Positions 8,850 to 16,617 of a stretch of DNA of 64,000 nt are shown here, piece by piece. Location of the stretch: the NCBI GenBank assembly GCA_964236105.1, contig CAXSBC010000001.1, forward strand, positions 62,001-126,000, given 5' to 3'. The stretch comes from Lichenicola sp964236105 (lineage in GTDB: Bacteria; Pseudomonadota; Alphaproteobacteria; Acetobacterales; Acetobacteraceae). Both the position numbers and the translations under genes were made by a program. The notes beneath the pieces were generated by a model. It was not told the DNA's origin. It ran no database searches and was given only the letters and a program-made list of their open reading frames with translations. How positions within the stretch are numbered: the first letter of the stretch is position 1; the number at the start of each line of letters is the position of its first letter.

Positions 8850-9122
8850 TCACTGGCCGCCCGACGCGATCAGCCGGTCGAACAGCAGGTGGGTATAGTC
8901 GGTCAGGGTCGCATACATGAACGGGCCGGCGACCGTCAGCGCCACGCCCAGCGCCAGCAGCTTCGGCACGAAGGCCAGCGTCGTCTCGTTGAGCTGCGTC
9001 ACCGCCTGGATCAGCGAGATCACCAATCCCACCACGAGCGCTGCGATCAGCCCCGGCGCCGCCAGTTTCAGCACCACCATGAACATGTCGCGCAAGATCA
9101 GCGCCACATCACCTTCCTGCAT
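8850..9122 (-). CDS. fliQ: Flagellar biosynthesis protein FliQ
   Basis: This 90-residue protein has two membrane hairpin helices and matches FliQ, the small subunit of the flagellar export gate. Visible features are LILRDMFMVVLKLAAPGLIA in helix one, GLVISLIQAVTQLNETTLAFVPK in the middle, and a second hydrophobic helix before the C-terminus. The length is typical (about 89 residues). It lies between fliE (51 bases upstream) and fliR (28 bases downstream) in the same operon. Confidence 0.95.
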   Translation of the reverse strand: MQEGDVALILRDMFMVVLKLAAPGLIAALVVGLVISLIQAVTQLNETTLAFVPKLLALGVALTVAGPFMYATLTDYTHLLFDRLIASGGQ

Positions 9123-9173
9123 TGCGTCCCTCCTGGATGCATCGTTGGACCTGCCCGCCGGCCGCCCGGCCGG

Positions 9174-9515
9174 TCAGATCGACATCTTCATGATGTCCTG
9201 GTACGCCTGGACGACCCGGTCGCGGATCGCCGTCGTCGACTGCAGCGCGAGCTGCGCCTGCGACACGGCCATCACCACCTGGGTCAGGTTGCCCTGGCCG
9301 GAGATTCCCTGCGCCGCCGCCGCGTCGGCCGCATGACCGCTCTGCACCACCCCCTGCAGCGCCTGGCTCAGCGTGTCGCCGAAGCTGCTCCCGGACGCCG
9401 ATCCCGATGCGGCGAGCCCGTCATCGGACACGCCGCCGATGCCGCCCTGGTTCTGCACCTGCGCGTAGGCATTCGCTGCCGCCGACGGCGTGGCGAGGAT
9501 GCGGCCGTCGCTCAT
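9174..9515 (-). CDS. fliE: Flagellar hook-basal body protein FliE
   Basis: This 113-residue protein is FliE, the adaptor between the MS ring and the rod. The N-terminal half is low-complexity, rich in Gly, Ala and Ser. The conserved C-terminal helix pair contains GNLTQVVMAVSQAQLALQST and ends with RDRVVQAYQDIMKMSI, the family hallmark. Its ATG overlaps the flgC stop by four bases (ATGA), so translation is coupled. Exported through the type III system; no cleavable signal peptide is expected or seen. Confidence 0.95.
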   Translation of the reverse strand: MSDGRILATPSAAANAYAQVQNQGGIGGVSDDGLAASGSASGSSFGDTLSQALQGVVQSGHAADAAAAQGISGQGNLTQVVMAVSQAQLALQSTTAIRDRVVQAYQDIMKMSI

Positions 9516-9919
9516 TTGAGCAGGTCGATCGCGCGCGTCATCATCGACCGCGTGGTCTGCATGACGTTCAGGTTGGCGCTGTACGACCGCTCGGCCTCAC
9601 GCATGTCCATCAGCTCGACGAAGCTGCTGACATTCGGCGTCTTCACGTAGCCGGTCGCATCGGCCGCCGGGTGCGAGGGATCGTAGCGCGTCGTGAACGC
9701 GCTCATGTCGTGGCCGATCTCCTTGACCGACACCTCGGACTGGCCGGTCTCCCGGTCGATCGCCTCGCCGAAGGTGATCGTCTTGCGGCGATAGGGATCC
9801 GCGCCCGGGGTCGATCCGGTGGTGTCCTGATTGGCAAGATTTTCCGCAATCACCCGCAGGCGCATGCTCTGCGCGTCCATGCCCGATGCCGAGATGTCGA
9901 GGGCTTTGGAGATGTCCAT
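9512..9919 (-). CDS. flgC: Flagellar proximal rod protein FlgC
   Basis: This 135-residue protein is the proximal rod subunit FlgC. It starts with ALDISASGMDAQSMRLRVIA followed by ENLANQDTT, the N-terminal coiled-coil motif of rod and hook proteins. YRRKTITFGEA lies in the middle, and the C-terminus has SFVELMDMREAERSYSANLN and then TTRSMMTRAIDLLK. It is 40 bases downstream of flgB and overlaps fliE. The length and motifs are normal. Confidence 0.97.
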   Translation of the reverse strand: MDISKALDISASGMDAQSMRLRVIAENLANQDTTGSTPGADPYRRKTITFGEAIDRETGQSEVSVKEIGHDMSAFTTRYDPSHPAADATGYVKTPNVSSFVELMDMREAERSYSANLNVMQTTRSMMTRAIDLLK

Positions 9920-9959
9920 CGGCTCAGCGCTCCCTGTGCGGATCTCGCCCGGTCATGGA

Positions 9960-10340
9960 TCAGCCTTTCCCCAGCGCCGTCGAGTACATGTTCATGTACT
10001 TGCCGTAGAGGGTGGTCACGAGCCGCTGCTGCGTGTCCGTGTCGGCGACCTTCGTCATCTGCTCGTCCAGCGCCACGGCGTTGCCGTCGAGCGACTTCTG
10101 CCGGGGGGCAACCGCGACCGTACCGGCCGTGCCGGCGCTGCCCGCCAGATGCATCGGGTTGGTCTGCACCGGCGCCACCGTCTGGTCGCTCAGGCTCTTG
10201 CTGAACGACTGCTCGTCACGGGGCACGTAGCCCGGCGTATCGGCGTTGGCGATGTTGCGGGCCAGGACGCGCTGGCGGTCATCGAGCCAGCCGAGCCGGG
10301 TCGCCGCGAGGCCCAGAAGATCCGTCTGACCGGTGCTCAT
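9960..10340 (-). CDS. flgB: Flagellar basal-body rod protein FlgB
   Basis: This 126-residue protein is the rod subunit FlgB. It has the family opening LAATRLGWLDDRQRVLARNI followed by ANADTPGYVPRDEQSF, and the C-terminal region DEQMTKVADTDTQQRLVTTL. It is the first gene of the minus-strand operon flgB-flgC-fliE-fliQ-fliR-flhB. The promoter must lie between 10341 and 10497, shared divergently with fliO-fliP. A single TTAAC half-site at 10413-10417 is the only CtrA-like element I see there. Confidence 0.95.
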   Translation of the reverse strand: MSTGQTDLLGLAATRLGWLDDRQRVLARNIANADTPGYVPRDEQSFSKSLSDQTVAPVQTNPMHLAGSAGTAGTVAVAPRQKSLDGNAVALDEQMTKVADTDTQQRLVTTLYGKYMNMYSTALGKG

Positions 10341-10497
10341 CGCGACGCTCCTGCAGCAGGAGCGTGATCCGCTCCGACCGGCACACCGTGCCAGACATAT
10401 CCTTCCAACTGGTTAACAGCGCCGTGGCCGGATTGCTCACCTTTTGTTAGTAAAAAGCAGGCATGATCGTACCCGTCCACCGGCAAAAGGCCGTGCT

Positions 10498-10764
10498 ATG
10501 TCTCTCACAGACCTGTTGAGCGTCTTCGGCGCCCTGGCCCTCGTCCTGGGGCTGATCGTCCTGCTCCGCTTCGGGAACCGCTTCCTGGCCTCGATGCGTC
10601 CGCACAGCGCCTCCACACCCTTCCGCCTCGTCGGCCAGCTCGGGCTGGACGGCAGGCGCCGCCTGCATCTGGTTCAGTGCGGCTCCGGCCAGGTGTTGCT
10701 GCTGACCGGCGGCACCAGCGACACGATGCTCGTCTGGCCGCCGCAGCCGGGACCGATTTCATGA
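10498..10764 (+). CDS. fliO: Flagellar biosynthesis protein FliO-like
   Basis: This 88-residue protein has one membrane helix (about residues 5-25) and a short cytosolic domain with RLVGQLGLDGRRRLHLVQCG and LLLTGG, which matches FliO, the assembly factor for the FliP ring. It lies directly upstream of fliP, overlapping it by four bases, as in many flagellar clusters. FliO is poorly conserved, so position supports the call as much as sequence. The ATG at 10498 is chosen over the upstream in-frame ATG at 10444, which would add a charged N-terminal extension without family support. Confidence 0.85.
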   Translation: MSLTDLLSVFGALALVLGLIVLLRFGNRFLASMRPHSASTPFRLVGQLGLDGRRRLHLVQCGSGQVLLLTGGTSDTMLVWPPQPGPIS

Positions 10765-11510
10765 CGCGCCATCGGTTCGTCCCTGGTGCGCTGACTGCCC
10801 TGGTGCTGCTCATGCTGCCGGCGGTCGCTCAGGCGCAGGCGGTCAGCATCGACCTCGGCCACTCGGGCGAGGCCGGCGCCACCGGCCGGATCGTCCAGCT
10901 CACCGCCCTCATCACGCTGCTGTCGCTCGCGCCGAGCCTGATGGTGATGGTGACCGCCTTCACCCGGATCGTGATCGTGCTGTCCCTGCTGCGCAGCGCG
11001 ATCGGCGCGCAGGGCACGCCACCCAACACCGTGCTCATCGGCCTTGCCTTGTTCCTCACCTTCTTCGTCATGCAGCCGGTTCTGCTGCAATCCTGGAATG
11101 GCGGCATCGCGCCGCTGATGGATGGCAAGCTTGCGGAGCTGGATGGGTTGAAGGCGGCCGCCGAACCGTTCCGCCACTTCATGCTGTCCAACGTCCGCCT
11201 GCCGGATCTGCGCCTGTTCCTCGATATCGCCCGACTGCCGGCCCCCACCACCCCCGGAGACACGCCGTGGCGCGCGCTCGTGCCCGCCTTCATGATCGGC
11301 GAGCTCCGTCGCGGCTTCGAGATGGGCTTCCTGCTCTACCTGCCGTTCCTGATCATCGACATCGTCGTGTCCAGCGTGCTGATGAGCCTCGGCATGATGA
11401 TGCTGCCGCCGAGCGCGATCTCGCTGCCCTTCAAGCTCATCTTCTTCGTGCTGATCGACGGCTGGCACCTCGTGGCAGGGAGCCTGGTGCAGAGCTTCGC
11501 ACCGGGCTAG
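10761..11510 (+). CDS. fliP: Flagellar biosynthesis protein FliP
   Basis: This 249-residue membrane protein forms the export gate ring of the flagellar type III system. A signal peptide (about residues 1-22, ending near AVAQAQA) is typical for FliP. The family blocks are clear: SLMVMVTAFTRIVIVLSLLR, GTPPNTVLIGLALFLTFFVM, PAFMIGELRRGFEMGFLLYL and the final SLGMMMLPPSAISLPFKLIF before ending DGWHLVAGSLVQSF. The start ATG overlaps the fliO stop (ATGA). fliP is transcribed divergently from its partner genes fliQ, fliR and flhB. Confidence 0.97.
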   Translation: MTRHRFVPGALTALVLLMLPAVAQAQAVSIDLGHSGEAGATGRIVQLTALITLLSLAPSLMVMVTAFTRIVIVLSLLRSAIGAQGTPPNTVLIGLALFLTFFVMQPVLLQSWNGGIAPLMDGKLAELDGLKAAAEPFRHFMLSNVRLPDLRLFLDIARLPAPTTPGDTPWRALVPAFMIGELRRGFEMGFLLYLPFLIIDIVVSSVLMSLGMMMLPPSAISLPFKLIFFVLIDGWHLVAGSLVQSFAPG

Positions 11511-11558
11511 CTGGAACTCGGGGCTGGAGAGGCGTTATCAGCCAGACCGGAGGATGCC

Positions 11559-11750
11559 ATGAAGCAGGATCACACGGAGGACAACATCCTCCACAGCGAC
11601 GGCCAGCAGAACACCGGCAACCACAAGAAGCCGGACGCCGTCGATGCGAACGGCGCCGATACGCTCGGTGGAACCCGCGCCGGCGCGGAGAACGTCGAGC
11701 CGGCCGCGAAGACGGACGTGCAGTCCGGGCCGGACAGCAAGCAGGCCTGA
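11559..11750 (+). CDS. Small hydrophilic hypothetical protein
   Basis: I do not recognise this 63-residue protein. It is acidic and highly polar, rich in Asp, Asn, Gly, Lys and Ala, with no hydrophobic segment or cysteine, so it is probably disordered and cytosolic. A CGGAGG ribosome-binding site at 11548-11553 sits five bases before the ATG, which is the main reason for calling it. It follows fliP by 48 bases on the same strand and may be cotranscribed, and is followed by an inverted repeat at 11771-11805. Confidence 0.5.
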   Translation: MKQDHTEDNILHSDGQQNTGNHKKPDAVDANGADTLGGTRAGAENVEPAAKTDVQSGPDSKQA

Positions 11751-11770
11751 TCGCCGGATACGTCGCCATC

Positions 11771-11805
11771 GCCGCATGCAGCCGGTCGACAGGCGGGCAT
11801 GCGGC
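11771..11805. terminator. Inverted repeat between convergent small ORF and speE
   Basis: A perfect 9-bp repeat (GCCGCATGC / GCATGCGGC) with a 17-base loop lies between the stops of the small hydrophilic gene and speE. No T-run follows on either strand, so a terminator role is plausible but unproven. Confidence 0.4.
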
Positions 11806-11830
11806 TGGATCCGGACCTAGTGCCGCAGCA

Positions 11831-12721
11831 TCAGGCGTGGGTGTCACCCTGTCGATCAGGGAGATGGTCTGCGATGTAAGGCGGCAGGTTGAACGCGCCG
11901 ACATGGATCTCAGGCGTCCAGTAGCGGGTGGTGCCGAGGATGCCGGCCTGTGCCGCTCGTTCCCGGATCGTATCGACTGCTTGGGGTTCTGACAGGCCGG
12001 CGCCATTGCCGGCGATGCCCAGCGTCATGAAGCCGCCAACATAGGTGGGAACCGCAACCACATAGGCTGAGGCATGGGCAAAAAACCGCGCACGTCGTTC
12101 GCTTGACTGGCGCAGTTCGTCAGCCTGCATGAACGGCACGCCGCCCTGGTTCACGATCAGCCCGTCGGGTGTGAGGATCCTCGCGCAATTCGCGTAGAAG
12201 CTGTCGGTGAACAGCACCTCGCCGACGCCGGCCGGATCGGTGCTGTCGACGATGATGACGTCAAAGCTTTCGCTCGCCGCCTGACGAACGTATTCGATCC
12301 CATCCCCCACGATCACCTGGGCGCGTGGATCGGTCCATGCATCGCCTGCGATCGAGGCCAGGAACTCCTTCGACAGCCTGATCACCTCGCCGTCGATCTC
12401 GGTCATGACCACGCGAACCACCGTCGGATGCTGCAGCACTCGACGAAGCACCCCGCCATCGCCAGCGCCGATGATGAGGACGCTTCGCGGTTCGGCCAGC
12501 ATCAGCATGGGAACGTGCGTCAGCATCTCCTGATACACGAACTCGTCGCGTTCCGTGATCTGGATTGCGCCGTCCAGAACCAGGACCCGACCATGGCTCT
12601 CGCTCTCGAAGATGACGATGTCCTGGAACGCGCTCCGGACCCGAGCCAGTTCACGCTTGACGCGGAACCGCTGTCCCCACCCCGGATACAGGGTCTCGTC
12701 GATCCAGATCTGGCTTGTCAT
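11831..12721 (-). CDS. speE: Spermidine synthase
   Basis: This 296-residue enzyme transfers the aminopropyl group of decarboxylated S-adenosylmethionine to putrescine, giving spermidine and methylthioadenosine. The family blocks are VLVLDGAIQITERDEFVYQE with its catalytic DEF context, VLIIGAGDGGVLRRVLQHP, the ribose-binding TEIDGEVI, DGIEYVRQ, and the gatekeeping VDSTDPAGVGEVLFTDSFY. The ATG at 12721 (TSQIWIDETLYPGWGQ) is the usual start. It is the partner of speD, 87 bases upstream, but an intrinsic terminator lies between them. The methylthioadenosine made here can feed MtnA (29004-30110). Confidence 0.96.
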   Translation of the reverse strand: MTSQIWIDETLYPGWGQRFRVKRELARVRSAFQDIVIFESESHGRVLVLDGAIQITERDEFVYQEMLTHVPMLMLAEPRSVLIIGAGDGGVLRRVLQHPTVVRVVMTEIDGEVIRLSKEFLASIAGDAWTDPRAQVIVGDGIEYVRQAASESFDVIIVDSTDPAGVGEVLFTDSFYANCARILTPDGLIVNQGGVPFMQADELRQSSERRARFFAHASAYVVAVPTYVGGFMTLGIAGNGAGLSEPQAVDTIRERAAQAGILGTTRYWTPEIHVGAFNLPPYIADHLPDRQGDTHA

Positions 12722-12759
12722 GGCGGGCCTGCAGGGATTATCGGAAACGGAACGGTCAT

Positions 12760-12784
12760 GAAAAAGGCCGGGCATGCCCGGCCT
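12760..12784 (-). terminator. Intrinsic terminator between speD and speE
   Basis: The perfect 20-base palindrome AGGCCGGGCATGCCCGGCCT (12765-12784) lies 24 bases downstream of the speD stop. On the minus strand it is followed at once by five T residues, the classical intrinsic terminator layout. It also sits about 40 bases upstream of speE, so readthrough may set the speE level. Confidence 0.85.
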
Positions 12785-12808
12785 GTCTTCACGAGCAGGC
12801 GTGACGGC

Positions 12809-13273
12809 TCAACCGACCCGGCCGCGCCTCTGCTCGTCTAGTTCCACACGAGCCGCCTGGAAGGTCCGTTGCATGACCGGAATGGCCAGATGCGGATCAC
12901 AGATGCCGCACATGAAAATATCGACGGCTGCAAAATGCCGCTCTGGCCAAGTATGGATCGAGATATGGCTTTCCGCCAGCACGACCACGCCGGACACGCC
13001 GCCATTCGGTGAAAAGTGATGGAAGTGGCTGTGCAGGATCGTAGCGCCTGCCGTGACTGCGGCGTCCCGCAAGGTCTGATCGATCAAATCCGGATCGCTG
13101 AGATTGGTCGCATCCCATAAATCGACGAGAAGATGGGTCCCGGCAAACTTCATGCCGTCCCTCTCAACGAAATAGTCTTTCGACGTCTCCAGCAGGACTG
13201 CTGAGGAAACGGGCGATATCTGGATATTGCTCGGAAAATCCGAGACCATCCCCAGTTGAGCAAGTGCGTTCAT
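12809..13273 (-). CDS. speD: S-adenosylmethionine decarboxylase proenzyme
   Basis: This 154-residue proenzyme makes decarboxylated S-adenosylmethionine, the aminopropyl donor for SpeE. It is the short prokaryotic form that cleaves itself to create a pyruvoyl cofactor. The cleavage motif LAESHISIHTWPER is present, and Ser102 should become the pyruvoyl group. GATILHSHFHHFSPNGGVSG with its histidines and the cysteine of IFMCGICDP are also family features. The ATG at 13273 (NALAQLGMVSD) is chosen as the start; longer upstream frames look non-coding. The leader (13274-13382) contains two competing hairpins. Confidence 0.96.
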   Translation of the reverse strand: MNALAQLGMVSDFPSNIQISPVSSAVLLETSKDYFVERDGMKFAGTHLLVDLWDATNLSDPDLIDQTLRDAAVTAGATILHSHFHHFSPNGGVSGVVVLAESHISIHTWPERHFAAVDIFMCGICDPHLAIPVMQRTFQAARVELDEQRRGRVG

Positions 13274-13304
13274 CACGTACCCCAAAACCAGTAGACGGCC
13301 TGTT

Positions 13305-13336
13305 GGGCGGGATCGCCCCCTAGGGCCAAGGGGGCG
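13305..13336 (-). promoter_or_regulatory. Two mutually exclusive hairpins in the speD leader
   Basis: The 7-bp repeat CGCCCCC (13314-13320) / GGGGGCG (13330-13336) forms one hairpin. GGGCG (13305-13309) can instead pair with CGCCC (13314-13318) across a 4-base loop. Both use bases 13314-13318, so they cannot coexist. They lie 32-63 bases upstream of the speD ATG and could control its expression at the RNA level. Confidence 0.4.
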
Positions 13337-13382
13337 GGAGATAGGTCCTGCTGCCCGGCAACGCAAGTCCAATTAGGCAAAT

Positions 13383-13400
13383 CGGGCCAAAAAAGGCCCG
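13383..13400 (-). terminator. Hairpin downstream of the 965-residue secreted protein gene
   Basis: The 6-bp stem CGGGCC/GGCCCG with a six-base homopolymer loop starts 9 bases after the stop at 13409. On the minus strand the loop is TTTTTT and the stem is followed by ATTTG. It is a plausible terminator for the long flagellar transcript. Confidence 0.55.
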
Positions 13401-13408
13401 TTGTTGGG

Positions 13409-16306
13409 CTAATGCGCCTTGCTGGACGCCGTTGTCATGGCCGACAACGCGGTCTGCGTTGCAGTCAAGTCGGCAGCGGACCGCGGCAGATCACTGACGC
13501 TGGCGACACTGGACGCCGTGAGCAGACGGAGCATGTTGAGGTTGTCCGCGGTCTGGAAGCGCGGCACCCATGTTGCCGCCAGACGATGCAGCGCATCCTG
13601 ATCGCCGACATGCACTGCCGCCCCGACGAGACGAAGAACAAGATCCTCTCCCGTCCTGCCCAGCCGACCCGTCGGGGGCAACTTGAGCGCTGCGAGGGTG
13701 GCGAGTGCTGCCTCCTCGCCCAGCCAGTCCTTCTTGGCAGCCAGATTTTCGGCTCGAAGTTCCTCCGCTTCCGGACCATGCAGCGGCGCCAGCACGCGCA
13801 GCGCACCATCGATGTCTTTCGCCGCTGCCATGGTTCGCGCCCGCAAGAGCATCCGCTCGCTGGTCAGGTCCTGCGGTAGATCCGGCACCTCGGTGGCATC
13901 GAGGGCTGCCGTGGCGCCGGCACTGTCGCTCTGGTCGAGACGCAGCCGTGCGAGCGTCAGACCGAGACGGGCACGATCGGATCCCGGGGATGTCTGTGCG
14001 ACCGCTTTCTGCATCAGGGCAGCCGCACGATCGGGCAGATCGAGCTCACTCAGTCGCGTGGCAAGGGCGATCGAGATCTCGGTGCTGTCCGCCCCTGCCG
14101 GCAGGAGATCGAGGTTGTTCTCGATCAGCGTCAACTGGGCGACCGGGTCGGCCGGCGATGCGCTGTCCGACGTTTGCGGCGCAGGCGAAACGATTTTCCC
14201 CAGGATCGCCGCCACTGCCTGACGGACCTGTCCCGACGCTTCGGGACAGATGACGGAAAGCTCGCGCAGGCCGGACAGCGCTGCCGCCCAGTTCTTCTGT
14301 CGAGCACGCAGCGCCACGATCTGAAATCTCACAGAGGCCTCGTCACCGGCCATGCGGGCATTCAGGATCTGTGCCTCGAGCCGATCCGCGGCCTGTCCCG
14401 GTCCGATCTGGCCGAGCCCGAGCTGCAGGGTCGATGCCTCTTGGACCGCTCGTTCCGCGACAGCCGGATCGGGATCTGCCATGAGCGGTTCCAGCCGTTT
14501 CAGGGCCTGCGACGGCTGATCGTTCCGCTTCTCGAGCAGGGCCTGCGCCAGCCTGACCTGGCCATCGCCCTCGAGATGGCCGACGAGCGCTGCCTGTGCC
14601 TGATCTCCTCGTGAGACGAGCGTCAGCGCGGCCGGCCCGAGAAGCTGGCGACGCAGACGGTCCGGATAGGCCTGAAGCAGCGGCAGGCGCGGTGCGATTG
14701 CAGCCGCCGTCTCGGCCGTGTCCGCATGCCGCTGCACGAGGTCCAGAGCCCGCCACAGGGCGACCTCGTCGGTATTGCCGATCCGCGGGTCCGAGAGGCG
14801 GCTGTCGGTGTCGGGATCGTGGGCAAGGACCGACGCCGCCGCCCGGAGGAAGGCCGATCGTGTGCCGTCAGGTCCGGCCGGTGCGTCCTGATCGGCGATC
14901 GCTGCCAGCTCACCCGCTTCCCGGCCACGACCCAAGGCAAGCGCCGCCTCCGCAGCGTCGAGCCGGACGAGCCGTCGATCGGCCGCGGGCAGTCCCGCGG
15001 CTGCCGCAAGCGCTGTCTTGTAACGTCGCTGCAGTTCGGCGACGCCGACCGCCGGAAGATCGAGCGTGCGCGACAACGCCGTTCGCGCCACCACGGGCCC
15101 TGACCCGGGCCGGTCATCGGAACGCGACGAGCCCAGAACGAAACCGCCGGACGTCGGGCGCAGCTCGATACGGTCAGACAGCCGCTCCACCGCCACGCCG
15201 AGCAACGTCGTCTGCAGGGCGTAGTCGCTCCCATGCCGGGCGACCGGCATGGCCTGCCCGCCCTGCCGAGTGGTGCCGACGAGGAGATCGGTGCCGAGGA
15301 CCGGGTCCGGAACGACGACGACATGCCCTGGTTCGGTGACCGGCAGGGTGACCACCCCTGACGTCACGAGTGCCTCGATCGGCGTGCCGGGCTTGACGGT
15401 GTCCACCATCGCGACGACCCAGCCGGCGGGCGTTCGAAGCAGATCGGCCTGCTGGCCGGGCTTGATCGGCATGGTGAGCACGGCGCCGGATGGAAGCAGG
15501 GAGAACGACGCCTGGCCGAAGACCGGATCGGCCACGACCGGTGCCAGATCGACGGGCTGACTTGTGTCGAAGACAACCGTGAGCCGGTTGTTTCGACGAA
15601 ACGCCGCCGCGCCGACATGCCGATCGAACGGAAGCATCAGCTGATTGTCGTGAGCCGTCACCGATGACGTGATCGATGCGGACACTGAAACCGGGCCTGT
15701 GTGCACGTCTCCGGCGGCACGTTGCAGGTCAGCCCCGGCAGCGGAGACCGGTTCCACCGCGCGATCGTGCACGGCCGGCGTCGGCTGTCGGCTTCCCGCC
15801 GCCTGTCCACCCGTCTGTCGACGTGTCTGCGGCCGGTCCACGACAGCGACGAGGGGAAATGGCAGGCCTGGCAGGATCGACGCCTTCTCCTTGCCGGCCG
15901 ACGACGCATCCGGTTTGGATACCACATCCGGCACGATTGCCGGCCGCGCCGCCAGGGTCACGTCCATCACGAGCCGAGACCCGGTTCTGGTCGCGGTGAG
16001 AAGACTTTGCGGCTGCAACCGTATCGTCAGGACCGTGGCCGCCATGTCGATCGAGACGATCCCCGTCGCAGGGCCCGGCATCGATCCCTGAAGACGGACA
16101 GGCCGATCGAAGTCGATGACCTCGCTGTCCATGCGTCGCGACATGGTGCAGATGACGCCCTTCGGCACCAGCACGATCAGCCGGCCGAATGACCCATGAT
16201 CCACGAGTTGATAGGACACCACCGGATTGCCGGCGCCCTGTGCGGAAGCCGACAGGACAGCGAGCATGACGCCCAGGCCGAAACAGATGCGGCCAAGCGC
16301 TGGCAT
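13409..16306 (-). CDS. Large secreted repeat protein in flagellar operon (possible motility factor)
   Basis: I do not recognise a named family for this 965-residue protein. It has a Sec signal peptide (about residues 1-25, ending ASAQGAG). A beta-rich N-terminal half (about 30-410) follows, with repeated phrases such as VVFDTSQPVDLAPVVADPVF that recall AMIN-like or cell-wall-binding domains. A long Ala/Leu-rich helical half (about 420-960) looks like degenerate TPR or Sel1-like repeats. It should be periplasmic. It lies downstream of fliL-fliM-DUF6468 and a MotE-like gene, so a role in motility is inferred. Sinorhizobium MotE is the chaperone of the periplasmic motor protein MotC, and this could be an analogue of MotC; no sequence similarity is claimed. 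Confidence 0.6.
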   Translation of the reverse strand: MPALGRICFGLGVMLAVLSASAQGAGNPVVSYQLVDHGSFGRLIVLVPKGVICTMSRRMDSEVIDFDRPVRLQGSMPGPATGIVSIDMAATVLTIRLQPQSLLTATRTGSRLVMDVTLAARPAIVPDVVSKPDASSAGKEKASILPGLPFPLVAVVDRPQTRRQTGGQAAGSRQPTPAVHDRAVEPVSAAGADLQRAAGDVHTGPVSVSASITSSVTAHDNQLMLPFDRHVGAAAFRRNNRLTVVFDTSQPVDLAPVVADPVFGQASFSLLPSGAVLTMPIKPGQQADLLRTPAGWVVAMVDTVKPGTPIEALVTSGVVTLPVTEPGHVVVVPDPVLGTDLLVGTTRQGGQAMPVARHGSDYALQTTLLGVAVERLSDRIELRPTSGGFVLGSSRSDDRPGSGPVVARTALSRTLDLPAVGVAELQRRYKTALAAAAGLPAADRRLVRLDAAEAALALGRGREAGELAAIADQDAPAGPDGTRSAFLRAAASVLAHDPDTDSRLSDPRIGNTDEVALWRALDLVQRHADTAETAAAIAPRLPLLQAYPDRLRRQLLGPAALTLVSRGDQAQAALVGHLEGDGQVRLAQALLEKRNDQPSQALKRLEPLMADPDPAVAERAVQEASTLQLGLGQIGPGQAADRLEAQILNARMAGDEASVRFQIVALRARQKNWAAALSGLRELSVICPEASGQVRQAVAAILGKIVSPAPQTSDSASPADPVAQLTLIENNLDLLPAGADSTEISIALATRLSELDLPDRAAALMQKAVAQTSPGSDRARLGLTLARLRLDQSDSAGATAALDATEVPDLPQDLTSERMLLRARTMAAAKDIDGALRVLAPLHGPEAEELRAENLAAKKDWLGEEAALATLAALKLPPTGRLGRTGEDLVLRLVGAAVHVGDQDALHRLAATWVPRFQTADNLNMLRLLTASSVASVSDLPRSAADLTATQTALSAMTTASSKAH

Positions 16307-16530
16307 CAGCGCGTGCTGGTCAGGGGATTACACGCAACGTCCGAAGCATCGACAGCCGTGGCTGATGTCTCGATGAGCCGGGCGAAGTTGCTTTTGATCG
16401 TTGCCAACACCACGGCACCTTTCGAAGACGTGCTCACGCCCTGATCTCTGCCAATGGCTGTCATGTAGCTTAACATCCAGCAGACAACTCCGACATCACC
16501 AACTCGTCGATTAATAAAGAGTGGTCTCAC
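16306..16530 (-). CDS. Possible small gene coupled to the secreted repeat protein
   Basis: This 74-codon frame starts at a GTG preceded by AGGTC, with internal ATGs at 16476 and 16464. It ends in TGATG, where its stop overlaps the ATG of the 965-residue gene, the same overlap type used elsewhere in this operon. The C-terminal part reads like protein (VVLATIKSNFARLIE). I recognise no domain, and third-position GC is lower than in neighbours. Apart from this frame, the 311 bases from 16307 to 16617 hold only a locally AT-rich stretch (16510-16560) that may contain a promoter. Confidence 0.35.
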   Translation of the reverse strand: MRPLFINRRVGDVGVVCWMLSYMTAIGRDQGVSTSSKGAVVLATIKSNFARLIETSATAVDASDVACNPLTSTR

Positions 16531-16617
16531 TGACCTGGATAACCGCCATTATTTCATCACCGGCCAGTATGCCGAGACGATCTGCCGTGCGTCGCTGCTC
16601 GTCCGTCTGTCGGCCGG

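Noticed and set aside
10379..10396. CTGGCACGGTGTGCCG on the minus strand before flgB, resembling a sigma-54 promoter
   Set aside because: The -24 element fits, but the -12 TTGC is absent at the required spacing, and the stretch is better explained as a chance palindrome.
10413..10417. TTAAC half-site between flgB and fliO
   Set aside because: No second TTAA at seven-base spacing on either side, so it is not called a CtrA box.
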